64,000 nt of DNA, taken from NCBI GenBank assembly GCA_016719485.1, contig JADJZB010000021.1, positions 582,093 through 646,092 on the forward strand. The letters are read 5' to 3'. The notes below the pieces were generated by a model. That model saw nothing but the letters and a program-made list of their open reading frames with translations, searched no databases and was not told the DNA's origin. The position numbers and the translations under genes are program-made. This stretch comes from Holophagales bacterium. GTDB taxonomy: Bacteria; Acidobacteriota; Thermoanaerobaculia; UBA5066. Below, piece by piece: positions 55,172-63,027 of this stretch (positions are counted from its first letter, which is position 1; every line of letters begins with the position of its first letter).

Positions 55172-57335
55172 TCACCACGGATCGGTCGGGCCCGGGCACT
55201 CCGGATACGGCTGCTGGAACGCCATGCTCCGGCCCGGCTTCCGCCGGCTGTCGGAGACCTTCCCGAACGACTTCGTACCCCGGAAGCGGTCGCACGGACC
55301 GCCGAGGAAGACGGTGACCGTGCTCCCCTTCCGGTCGACCATCCCCGCGTGCTGGGCCGCGTCGCAGACGTCCGAGCCGATGAAGTAGGCGCGAGTCCCC
55401 CAGAGGGCGCCCTTCCCGTACTTGTCGTACGCGCAGGTGCAGTCGAAGCTCGAGCCCTCGGGCATCGCCTCCAGCTCTTTGCTGAAGAGCCCCGGGCAGG
55501 GCCTGAGGTCCGCGGATGGGCTCGGCGGGGGTGGGCAGGGGGGCGGCTCGGCGGTGAAGGAAAAGGTCGCCGTCGGGGAGGCGGAGTTGTGCGAGACGAC
55601 GCCGTTCGCCGCCGAGCCCCAGAGGCGTGGGCAGTCGGGCTGCCGCCAGAACGTCACGACGTCGCCCGGGCGGGTGAGGACCCCGGCGTGACGGGCGGCC
55701 TCGCAGAGGGACGACGATGGGCCGTAGCGACCGTTCCCGCGGACGCCGATGCCGGAGTCCCTCGTGCAGACGCAGGACCGCGACTCTCCGACCGCCATCT
55801 CGCCGACGTTCAGGAACGAGGAGGGGCACTGCGGGAGGAGTCCGGAGGACGCCGCTGCCGACGGAGCGGCCGCAGGTTCACCGGCGGAGGAGGGCGTCGA
55901 CGCGGACGCCGGCGGCGCCTCGCCCGTCGAAGGGGCCTGAGCCGGAACGGCCGGGCCGTCGCGGTACGCGGCGATCCTCGTGATCGGTCCGCCCGCCTTC
56001 CCCTCGAAGCGCACCCGGACCCGGACCGGCCACCGCGCCCCGTCGGCCTTCCTCGGCGTCGCGAACCCGAGGACGGCCTTCGTCTCGCCGGGGGCCGGGG
56101 AGAGCTCGAGCTTTCCGAGCTGCTGCTCCACGACGGACGTCCGGGCGGAGAGCGGCGGGTCGAAGAGCCACTCGACCTCGCGCGCCGCCCCCGTGCCCGG
56201 GCTCTTGGCGACGACGATCCGCGCCCCCTTCGGAACCTTCGCGACGGCGCGAAGGCTCGTGTCGTCCTCGGACTCGACCGAGCCGAGGTACCCCGTGAAG
56301 CCAAACAGGTCGAGTGTGCTCGCGGCCGGCAGCTCGGCGACCTGGAGGTTCTGCGCGGTGACGTAGACGTGGTGGAGCACCTCGCGCACCTCGGCGACGC
56401 TCCCGGGACCCCGGCTCGGCCGGCACGACTTCTGCGCGACGACGATGATCCCCGAGATCGCGGCGATCACGAGGACGGTGGCGAGCATCGTGCCGAGGGC
56501 GAGGGCGCCGGGATTGACGGCGAAGCCCATGCGCCGCACCGAGTCGACCTGCTGCTCGAGGCGGGTCGGGGCGATCGGGACCTCCGGCGGGGGGACCCGC
56601 TCGACGACCTCCGCCAGCGCCACGAGCGCGTCGGCCCAGTCCTTCACCTGCGCCGGCGAGGGGATCCAGCTCATGAAGGCCGTCGAGAGGTGGAACGTGA
56701 CGTTGAGCGCCCCGGGCCGCAGGACGAGCTGCCTGCGGGCGAACGGTCCCCTGGAACCTCAGGAGCCGTCCGAGCAGCGCCGGCACGCCCGGCTCGGCGA
56801 AGACGCGGCGCACCCATGTCTCCTCCTCGCCGAAGACGTCGAGCCCGTCGAAGGCGGGAACGGCGAAACGGATCGGCTTCTCGCCCTTCAGCGCCGCGAG
56901 GAGCCGGGTGTCGCCCGAGCCGGCCGTGACGCCGAACCGCGTCCAGACGGCCACGTCGGCTTCGAGGGCGAACCGCGGGCCTCGCGAGAAGAAGCCCTGG
57001 AAGCGGCGGCCTCCGTACGTCCCTTCGTACCGGCGGTACTGGACCGCGTACGGGAAGCCGGCGAGGCCGAGGGAGCCGAACATCCTGTCGAACCTCGCGT
57101 TGCGCGAGCGCGTGGCGAGGTACGCGAGGATCGCCGGCAGGACCATCAGGAAGAAGGCCGCGATCCCGATCGGCAGGAAGATCTCCTTCGGGTCGGAGCC
57201 CGGCGTGCGATGCATTCGGCCGAGCGGGAGCAGGATGAACCCGATGAAGATCGTGAAGACGAAGACCGTCACGACGGCGCTGACGAGGCAGCCGCGGACG
57301 TACGACATCGCGACGGACTGGACAATTCGACCCAT
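55172..57335 (-). CDS. Membrane protein with two C-terminal LCCL domains (one frameshift)
   Basis: ATG 57335 (GGAGG upstream) starts MGRIVQSVAMSYVRGCLVSA with one helix (VVTVFVFTIFIGFILLPL), a second (FLPIGIAAFFLMVLPAILAY) and a soluble domain. The frame shifts near 56740 (FQGTVRP, continuing RQLVLRPGALNVTFHLSTAF) and reads on through MSWIPSPAQVKDW to a third helix (LGTMLATVLVIAAISGIIVV), an intermediate domain, an Ala/Pro linker and two LCCL modules. Each has a Cys-x-Cys strand and the hallmark xxVCxAAxHAG: SSLCEAARHAGVLTRPGD and SDVCDAAQHAGMVDRKGS. LCCL is best known from animal cochlin and Limulus factor C and is infrequent in bacteria. Surface ligand binding is likely. About 720 residues in total. 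Confidence 0.8.
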
Positions 57336-57449
57336 CACGGCCTCCGCTGGACGGCGACGTGCAATAGGGGGCGGACGGTCCGCCAACAAGCAATTCTACG
57401 CCGCGCCGGGCTGCGTTTCCCCGTTCGGATCGCGCTACGATGCCCGACC

Positions 57450-58694
57450 GTGACCGACTTCACGTTCCTCTGCAACGAATGCGGTACCCGGTACCCCGAG
57501 CATCGAGCCCTGTACGTCTGCCCCTCCTGCGCCCGTCTCCAGGTGCCGGGAGGGTTCACGCGCGGCGTCCTCAGGGTCGAGCTGGCGGAAAGGGAGCTCC
57601 CGCGCCGGTGGCCGGACGCCCCGCTCGCCTCGCCCGGTGGCCTCTCGCCCTTTCTCCCGGTTCGGGGGCCCGACTCGTTCTTCTCTTTCGCCGCCGGAGG
57701 AACGCCGCTCCTTCCGGTGCCGCGTCTGCGCGAGGCGCTCGGCATGCCTCGCCTTTGGCTGAAGGACGACACCCGGAACCCCTCGGGCTCCACGAAGGAC
57801 CGTGCCTCGCACCTCGTCGTCGCCAAGGCGATCGAGTACGGGTACGAGACGGTCGCCGCGGCCTCGACCGGAAACGCTGCGACGGCGCTCTCGGCAGCTG
57901 GCGCGGCCGCGGGGATCAAGACGGTCGTCTTCGTCCCGGCCTCGGCTCCTCCGGCCAAGCTGGTCCAGATGGCGAGCTACGGGGCGACGCTCGTCCCGGT
58001 CGCTGGGACGTACGACCAGGCTTTCGAGCTTTCGCTCGCGGCCTGTGCGCGCTTCGGCTGGTACAACCGGAATACGGCGCTGAACCCCTTCACCGTCGAG
58101 GGTAAGAAGACGGCCTCGCTCGAGATCGCGCGTGACCTCGCGCCCGAGGCGCCCGACGCGGTCGTCGTCCCGACGGGGGACGGCGTCATCATTGCCGGGA
58201 TCGCGAAGGGGTTCGCCGACCTGGTCCGCTGCGGCCTCCTGCCGCGCGTGCCGCGCCTCGTCGCGGTCCAGCCGGAGCGGTCGGGAGCCATTGCGCGTGC
58301 CCTCCGCTCGGGCGCGGCGGAGATCACGCCCGAGCCCGGCGCCGGAAGCGTCGCCGACAGCCTCACCGTCGCCGCGCCGCGGAACGCCGTCATGGCCCTG
58401 AAGGACATCCGCGCCTCGGGCGGCTGCGGCATCCTCGTCTCCGAGGAGGCCATCCTCGACGCGATCCCGCGCCTCGCGATCGCGACGGCCGTCTTCGCCG
58501 AGCCCGCGGCGGCGATCGCACTCGCCGGGCTCGAGATCGCGGTCGCCGAGGGGCTCGTCTCCCGGTCCGAGCGCGTCGTCCTCCTCGTCACGGGGACAGG
58601 ACTGAAGGACGTTCCCTCGGCGGCGCGCCGAGTGACCGTGCCGGTGCCGGTGGCCCCGACGCTCGAGGCGGTGGAGGCTCTTCTCGCCGGGTGA
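57450..58694 (+). CDS. thrC: Threonine synthase
   Basis: A 414-residue PLP enzyme that converts O-phosphohomoserine to threonine. The N terminus has a rubredoxin-like zinc knuckle (C8, C11, C24, C27: FLCNECGTRYPEHRALYVCP). PLP-binding K116 is in NPSGSTKDRASHLVV, and the phosphate-binding and substrate loops are AAASTGNAATALSAAGAA and VVVPTGDGVIIAGIAKGF. The predicted start is GTG 57450, which aligns with the family's N-terminal zinc-ribbon variant; no strong RBS is visible. It is transcribed divergently from the LCCL gene and stands alone, without hom or thrB. Confidence 0.92.
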   Translation: MTDFTFLCNECGTRYPEHRALYVCPSCARLQVPGGFTRGVLRVELAERELPRRWPDAPLASPGGLSPFLPVRGPDSFFSFAAGGTPLLPVPRLREALGMPRLWLKDDTRNPSGSTKDRASHLVVAKAIEYGYETVAAASTGNAATALSAAGAAAGIKTVVFVPASAPPAKLVQMASYGATLVPVAGTYDQAFELSLAACARFGWYNRNTALNPFTVEGKKTASLEIARDLAPEAPDAVVVPTGDGVIIAGIAKGFADLVRCGLLPRVPRLVAVQPERSGAIARALRSGAAEITPEPGAGSVADSLTVAAPRNAVMALKDIRASGGCGILVSEEAILDAIPRLAIATAVFAEPAAAIALAGLEIAVAEGLVSRSERVVLLVTGTGLKDVPSAARRVTVPVPVAPTLEAVEALLAG

Positions 58695-58747
58695 CGAGGC
58701 CGGTCAGGGCGTCGTATCTCGTCTCGAGCGCGAGACGAGGTGGCAGA

Positions 58748-59278
58748 TCAGGTGCTTGAGGGGGTGGAAGGGGTTGGGGATGCGTTCCCGAGGGCGTCGC
58801 CGACCGTGACACCGAGGCTCAGGGGCGGGTGCGCGAACTCCGGGCTCGCCGACGTGGGCGTCAACGTGACTCGGGCCGTCCCGGGCTTCGTCGCCTCCAG
58901 CTCGTAGTGGTGGGTCGTCACCCCGCCGTCGACATCGGGGGGCGGGTTCTCGATCCGCCGGCGGAGAAAGCGAACGGCGTCCCCCTCGATCGCCGGAGTC
59001 GCGGGCCACTCGAACAGGTGTTCGCGGGGGCCGCAACCGGTCGCGTGACGACGAGGTCGATCAACGTCCGGGAGCGACTTCGACGGCCTTCTGGTCTTTA
59101 CGACGAGCATGCTCGGTCGGCCCTTCGCGTCCGCTCGGACGGCAATTTCCGCAGGCCTCGTCGGCGGGCCTGCCGCACCACCCGCGCGGGTGCAGCCGGC
59201 GACTGCCAGCAGGAGGAGGAACGGTGGAGGGACAGCGAGGGGCCTTCCGGGTCTTCTCACGCCGGGGAAAGCTATCAC
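58748..59278 (-). CDS. Putative exported lipoprotein, possibly chagasin-like
   Basis: A 176-residue frame with a signal peptide ending in a lipobox (LLLLAVAGC). The last 50 residues (HHYELEATKPGTARVTLTPT; PPLSLGVTVG) resemble the C-terminal strands of I42/chagasin-type inhibitor domains (ALKPGxAxxxL, VxV), but the expected NPTTGY loop is not seen in this frame. A neighbouring frame over 59030-59070 reads better (LVVTRP), so an indel may be present. Low confidence in the product. Confidence 0.45.
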   Translation of the reverse strand: MIAFPGVRRPGRPLAVPPPFLLLLAVAGCTRAGGAAGPPTRPAEIAVRADAKGRPSMLVVKTRRPSKSLPDVDRPRRHATGCGPREHLFEWPATPAIEGDAVRFLRRRIENPPPDVDGGVTTHHYELEATKPGTARVTLTPTSASPEFAHPPLSLGVTVGDALGNASPTPSTPSST

Positions 59279-59404
59279 CGTGTGCTCTGCATAGCCGGAC
59301 GACGTGCCGGGCCTTCGGACCCCGAAGACGGGGTCCGAGGCCCCGCCTTCCCTGCCGCGCTATCCTCTCGCCGCCCGTCCTCGCGGCGCGGCGGGAGGCT
59401 CTCG

Positions 59405-60073
59405 ATGCCCGAGATCGACGTCAAGCAGAAGGTCCTCGCGGCGAACCAGGAGGCCGCGGCGGCGCTCCGCGAGTCGTTCCGCGACCAGCGGACCCTCGTC
59501 GTGAACCTCATCTCCTCGCCCGGCTCGGGGAAGACGACGCTCCTGGAAGCGACTGTGGCGCGCCTTTCCGGGAGGCTGAAGATGGGGGGCCTCGACGGCG
59601 ACATCGCGACGGAAAGGGATGCCGACCGCCTGCGGAAGGCCGGAATCCCGGCGCGGCAGATCCTGACCGGGGGCGCCTGCCACCTCGACGCGCGGCAGGT
59701 CGACGCGGCGCTCGTGGAAGAAGGGGAGAAGCTCCGCGGCCTCGACATCCTGTTCATCGAGAACGTCGGGAACCTCATCTGCCCGACCTCCTACGACCTC
59801 GGGGAGGACTTCAAGATCGTCCTCCTCTCGACGGCCGAGGGGGACGACAAGCCTTTCAAGTACCCGGCCATCTTTTCGAAGGCGAAGGTGACGGTGCTGA
59901 CGAAGGTCGATCTCCTTCCGTACGTCGATTTCGACGTCGCGGCCGTGAAGCGGCAGGTCGGGACGCTGAATCCCGGCGCGCGGCTGCTCGAGGTCTCGGC
60001 GCGCACGGGAGACGGGATGGACGACTGGTGCGCCCTGCTCGAGAGCGAGCTCGGGAACAAGAGGGCATCGTGA
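59405..60073 (+). CDS. hypB: HypB GTPase, nickel insertion for [NiFe]-hydrogenase
   Basis: A 222-residue SIMIBI GTPase. P-loop 38-45 in ISSPGSGKTTLLEAT, the metal-site region GGACHLDARQVDAAL, switch/G3 segment FIENVGNLICPTSYDLGED and G4 TKVDLLPYVDFD. The poly-His and N-terminal CxxCGC nickel sites of some HypBs are absent. HypB hydrolyses GTP to deliver nickel with HypA during hydrogenase maturation. No hypA, hydrogenase or other hyp gene is in the window, so its partners lie elsewhere. ATG 59405 opens directly into the family start. The stop overlaps the next gene by GTGA. Confidence 0.92.
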   Translation: MPEIDVKQKVLAANQEAAAALRESFRDQRTLVVNLISSPGSGKTTLLEATVARLSGRLKMGGLDGDIATERDADRLRKAGIPARQILTGGACHLDARQVDAALVEEGEKLRGLDILFIENVGNLICPTSYDLGEDFKIVLLSTAEGDDKPFKYPAIFSKAKVTVLTKVDLLPYVDFDVAAVKRQVGTLNPGARLLEVSARTGDGMDDWCALLESELGNKRAS

Positions 60074-60555
60074 ACCGCCGCCAGGTCCTCTGGCTCGTCG
60101 CCATCGCGGGCGTGGCCCTCTGGCTCTGGAAGAGCGGGAAGATTTCGAAGGTCGATGCCCCGCCGGCAGCACCGGCCGGTTCGACCCAGCCCAGCGGGTC
60201 GATGCCGGGCGCCGCAGGGGAAGCGTGCCTGGCGGCCGCGGAGGAGGCGAGCCGGCAGACACAGGCCGCCGCGGACGTCCTCCTCAGGTCGCCGATCGAC
60301 CCGGCGGCGTTCTCCTCCGCTTCCGGCGGCGCGTCGTCCGCGATCTCTTCGGCCGAGGGAAAGTGCGGCGGTGGTGGCTCCACCGGCGAGCAGAGGGCGA
60401 TGGAGGAGGCGCGCGGGGCGCTCTCCGAGATGCGCGCTCTCCTGTCGGAGCTCTCGGGCGCCTTGTCCGGCAGCGATAGCGCCTCCGACGCCCCGCGGAG
60501 GCGGGAATCGATCGACAGGCACCTCGACGCCGCGCGGACAGCGCTCCGGGGCTGA
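60070..60555 (+). CDS. Small membrane-anchored helical protein, unknown
   Basis: A 161-residue protein starting GTG 60070 in a four-base overlap with hypB. One N-terminal membrane helix (RRQVLWLVAIAGVALWLWKS) is followed by a Pro/Ala linker and a helical, Ala/Ser-rich domain with two cysteines (AAGEACLAAAEEASRQTQAA; SAEGKCGGGGSTGEQRAMEE) and a charged C-terminal helix. No family is recognised. The translational coupling to hypB is notable, but the HypB partner role is not supported by sequence. Confidence 0.6.
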   Translation: MNRRQVLWLVAIAGVALWLWKSGKISKVDAPPAAPAGSTQPSGSMPGAAGEACLAAAEEASRQTQAAADVLLRSPIDPAAFSSASGGASSAISSAEGKCGGGGSTGEQRAMEEARGALSEMRALLSELSGALSGSDSASDAPRRRESIDRHLDAARTALRG

Positions 60556-60606
60556 GTGCCCCCAATCGAGACCGGAATCCCCGAACGGAAGCGATCGGGA
60601 AGGAGT

Positions 60607-61026
60607 ATGGAGTTGAGTGAAGAGAAGAAGCCCGGTGAAGGTCTCGAGGTCATCATCCGCCTGCGCATGTCGAGCCACGATGCCCACTACGGCGGGAACC
60701 TCGTGGACGGCGCACGGATGCTGGGGCTCTTCGGCGACGTCGCGACCGAGCTTCTCATCCGCCTGGACGGCGACGAAGGGCTCTTCCGCGCCTACGACTC
60801 GGTCGACTTCCTCGCGCCCGTCTACGCCGGCGACTACATCGAGGCCGAGGGCGTGATCACGGCCGTCGGGAACACGAGCCGGAAGATGGCCTTCGAGGCC
60901 CGCAAGGTCGTCCGCTCGGCGCCGGAGATCAACGACTCCGCGGCCGAGGTCCTCGACCCACCCGTCGTCGTCTGCCGCGCGACGGGGACCTGCGTGACGC
61001 CGAAGGACAAACAGAGGAAGGGCTGA
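60607..61026 (+). CDS. kal: 3-aminobutyryl-CoA ammonia-lyase (Kal), hotdog fold
   Basis: A 139-residue hotdog-fold protein. ATG 60607 with AAGGAG upstream was chosen. It contains SSHDAHYGGNLVDGARMLGL, FGDVATELLIRLDGDEGLF, YDSVDFLAPVYAGDYIEAEG and VGNTSRKMAFEARKVV, the pattern of Kal from lysine fermentation. Kal releases ammonia from L-3-aminobutyryl-CoA to give crotonyl-CoA. The other lysine-fermentation genes (kamA, kamDE, kdd, kce) are not in the window, so the assignment rests on sequence only; a related acyl-CoA thioesterase is the alternative. Confidence 0.8.
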   Translation: MELSEEKKPGEGLEVIIRLRMSSHDAHYGGNLVDGARMLGLFGDVATELLIRLDGDEGLFRAYDSVDFLAPVYAGDYIEAEGVITAVGNTSRKMAFEARKVVRSAPEINDSAAEVLDPPVVVCRATGTCVTPKDKQRKG

Positions 61027-61078
61027 AGGCGCGCTGGACCGGCCGCCGCATCGGGGCTGCGAGGACCGGTCACAGGGG

Positions 61079-61537
61079 TCAGTGGCAGTTCCGGCAGAGC
61101 TGCCCCTTCTCGTTCCGCATCGCGAGGTAGTAGGTCCGGTGCTCGCCGGATCGGTGTGCGATCCGCTCGAACAGGCTCGTCGAGGCCCACGGCGCGCGGT
61201 CGACGCGCGGCCGCGTGGTGTCGTGGCACGTGACGCAGGTGTTCGTCCCGGCCTTCGTCAGGAGGAGGGGTTCCGGCACCGCGCGCGGGATCGCCACGCC
61301 GACCGGATGGTGCCCGTCACGGAACTCGTGGCAGGAGGCGCAGAGCGTCCGGCAGGGCCGGCGGACGCGCAGGGAGATCGCGGACGCCTCCTCCGCACGG
61401 TGGCACGAGAGGCAGCTCTCGGCGGTCCAGGAGGGGTGACCGCCGGCGGCGCGGTTCCCCTCGGATGCGAGGGCGGTGTCGCGATCGGCGAGAAAACAGA
61501 GGGAGAGGAGCAGCGCGGCGGCCCTTCCGTACGGCAT
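61079..61537 (-). CDS. Periplasmic tetraheme cytochrome c
   Basis: A 152-residue exported protein with signal peptide GRAAALLLSLCFLADRDTAL and four CxxCH sites: CLSCH 42-46, CASCH 66-70, CVTCH 101-105 and CRNCH 148-152, the last being the C terminus itself. Additional His residues (HHPVG, HRSGEHR) could be distal ligands. It follows a porin gene after 94 bases on the same strand, suggesting electron transfer through or across the outer membrane. It is not related in detail to the anchored tetraheme protein at 47145. Confidence 0.85.
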   Translation of the reverse strand: MPYGRAAALLLSLCFLADRDTALASEGNRAAGGHPSWTAESCLSCHRAEEASAISLRVRRPCRTLCASCHEFRDGHHPVGVAIPRAVPEPLLLTKAGTNTCVTCHDTTRPRVDRAPWASTSLFERIAHRSGEHRTYYLAMRNEKGQLCRNCH

Positions 61538-61631
61538 GGCGTTTCTCCTGGGCTTTCCGGGGGGCGCACCTCGCGGCCCCCCGGACCCTCCCAGGTCTGT
61601 AGAGGTTCTGGTCTTTGCGCATACGGCCTCC

Positions 61632-62786
61632 TTAGAAAGAGACGACGACCTGGGCGAGGAACGAGTCCCGATGGAAACCCTCCTCCGCCTCGGCAGCCGG
61701 GGGTGCGGAGAGGGTCCTCTGGTACTCCAGCTTCACGGAGATTACGTCGAAGAAAGTCGCGTTCGCGCCCGCAGACAGACGCTCCGTGCGACCCCACGGC
61801 TCCTCGCCCGGGAGTTCCTGCGCCCCCGAGGGTTCCTCCCTGGCCGTGTCGTAGCGCGCGTACGGCATCAGCGGGACGCCAGCCGGAGCGCCGGCGTCGA
61901 CGGTCGCGGTCACGTGAAAGCCCGAGCGAACCAGGCGCTCCTCGCGCCCCTCGACGGGTCGCAGGTCGCGACGCACGTACTCCGCGCGGAGGCGGCCGAG
62001 CGGGCCGCGGAGCTCGGAGTCGATCGCGAAGGATTTCGATTCGGTCCCACCTTCGCCGTCGAAGTCGTGGAGCGCGGAGACGCCGAGCTCGATCGCCCGC
62101 ACCCGCTCGCGGAGCCGGTAGGGGTTGTCGAACGGCATGAGGCCGAGGCGTCCGCCGACGAGGGCGCCTTCTCCTTCGCCGCGCAGCCAGTACCCCGACC
62201 AGGAGAGGCTCCCGGTCCCACCGAGGAGGCGGAGGCCGACGTCGTTGTAGCCGCCGTCCATCACGATCTCGGTCGTGAGCGGCGCGGAGAGCTCGGGCCG
62301 GTCTTTCGCGGCGAAGTATTGCCAGTCGCCCCCGAACGGGACGTCGAAACGGCCGATCTGGAACCGGAGGCCCCTCTCGACGGGGAGGCGGCCTCGCGGG
62401 GCGATCGGCGCCCCTAGGACGTGGACGTCGACGAACCCGACCGCCAGCTCGGCCCCTTCGTCGTTCACGACGAGGGCCGCGGCGACCTGGACCTTCCTGC
62501 CGATCTCGCGGGCGAAGTCGAGCTCGAAGTCACCCATCGAGAAGACGTTCGGGTCGGTCCGCGTGTCGGCGGCACGGACGTCGAAGAAGCCGGAAAGGCC
62601 GAGCCGTTCGCGAATCCCGTCGAGGGCGGCCTTCAGGCCTTCGAGCTCAGAGGGGTGAGCGGCCACAGGGTCGGGCGTCTCCTCCGCAACGGACGGGCGG
62701 GACGGGAACGCGACGGCTGCCGCCGCCAGGGCGATGGGGAGAACGCGGCTCCCGAGTCGCGCGTGAAGGCCAGGAGGGCGTGGCAT
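61632..62786 (-). CDS. Outer-membrane porin upstream of tetraheme cytochrome
   Basis: A 384-residue protein starting at ATG 62786 with a signal peptide (LGSRVLPIALAAAAVAFPS). A short coiled coil (ELEGLKAALDGIRERLGL) is followed by beta-barrel strands (SGFFDVRAADTRTD; FAREIGRKVQVAAALVV; FQIGRFDVPFGGDWQYFAAK; VKLEYQRTLSAPPAAE) and a terminal Phe (AQVVVSF*). The N-terminal helix plus barrel resembles OprO/OprP-type or MtrB-like porins, but no CxxC is seen. It is the first gene of a porin-cytochrome pair that follows the Feo genes. Confidence 0.82.
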   Translation of the reverse strand: MPRPPGLHARLGSRVLPIALAAAAVAFPSRPSVAEETPDPVAAHPSELEGLKAALDGIRERLGLSGFFDVRAADTRTDPNVFSMGDFELDFAREIGRKVQVAAALVVNDEGAELAVGFVDVHVLGAPIAPRGRLPVERGLRFQIGRFDVPFGGDWQYFAAKDRPELSAPLTTEIVMDGGYNDVGLRLLGGTGSLSWSGYWLRGEGEGALVGGRLGLMPFDNPYRLRERVRAIELGVSALHDFDGEGGTESKSFAIDSELRGPLGRLRAEYVRRDLRPVEGREERLVRSGFHVTATVDAGAPAGVPLMPYARYDTAREEPSGAQELPGEEPWGRTERLSAGANATFFDVISVKLEYQRTLSAPPAAEAEEGFHRDSFLAQVVVSF

Positions 62787-62790
62787 CGCC

Positions 62791-63027
62791 TCAACCCTTC
62801 CTCTCGGAGCGGGAAGGGAGAGGGATCCCGGTGGCGGCTCCGGCCCGCGGGATGGCCTCGTCCGAGCCCTCCGGACAGGAAGAAGCCGGCGGGCGAAGAC
62901 CGCGGCCGCCGGCGCAGCCGGCACAGCTTCCCGCGCAGGAGGCCGCCTTCGCGGTTGCGCGGCGCCAGGCCCGCAGGCCCGCCCAGGCGGCGGCGGCGGC
63001 AACGATGGCGATCGTGATGAGCGTGTC
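62791..63027 (-). CDS. FeoB-associated Cys-rich small membrane protein (start codon unclear)
   Basis: A 78-codon frame immediately downstream of feoB reads DTLITIAIVAAAAAWAGLRA then RRATAKAASCAGSCAGCAGG, ending SERKG. A membrane helix followed by a CxxxCxxC cluster is the hallmark of the small FeoB-associated proteins that follow feoB in many bacteria. Its first codon GAC overlaps the feoB TGA, and no ATG/GTG/TTG is in frame before it, so an indel at the junction has probably removed the start (family members begin MDT-I). Iron-delivery partner of FeoB by analogy. Confidence 0.65.
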   Translation of the reverse strand, partial: DTLITIAIVAAAAAWAGLRAWRRATAKAASCAGSCAGCAGGRGLRPPASSCPEGSDEAIPRAGAATGIPLPSRSERKG

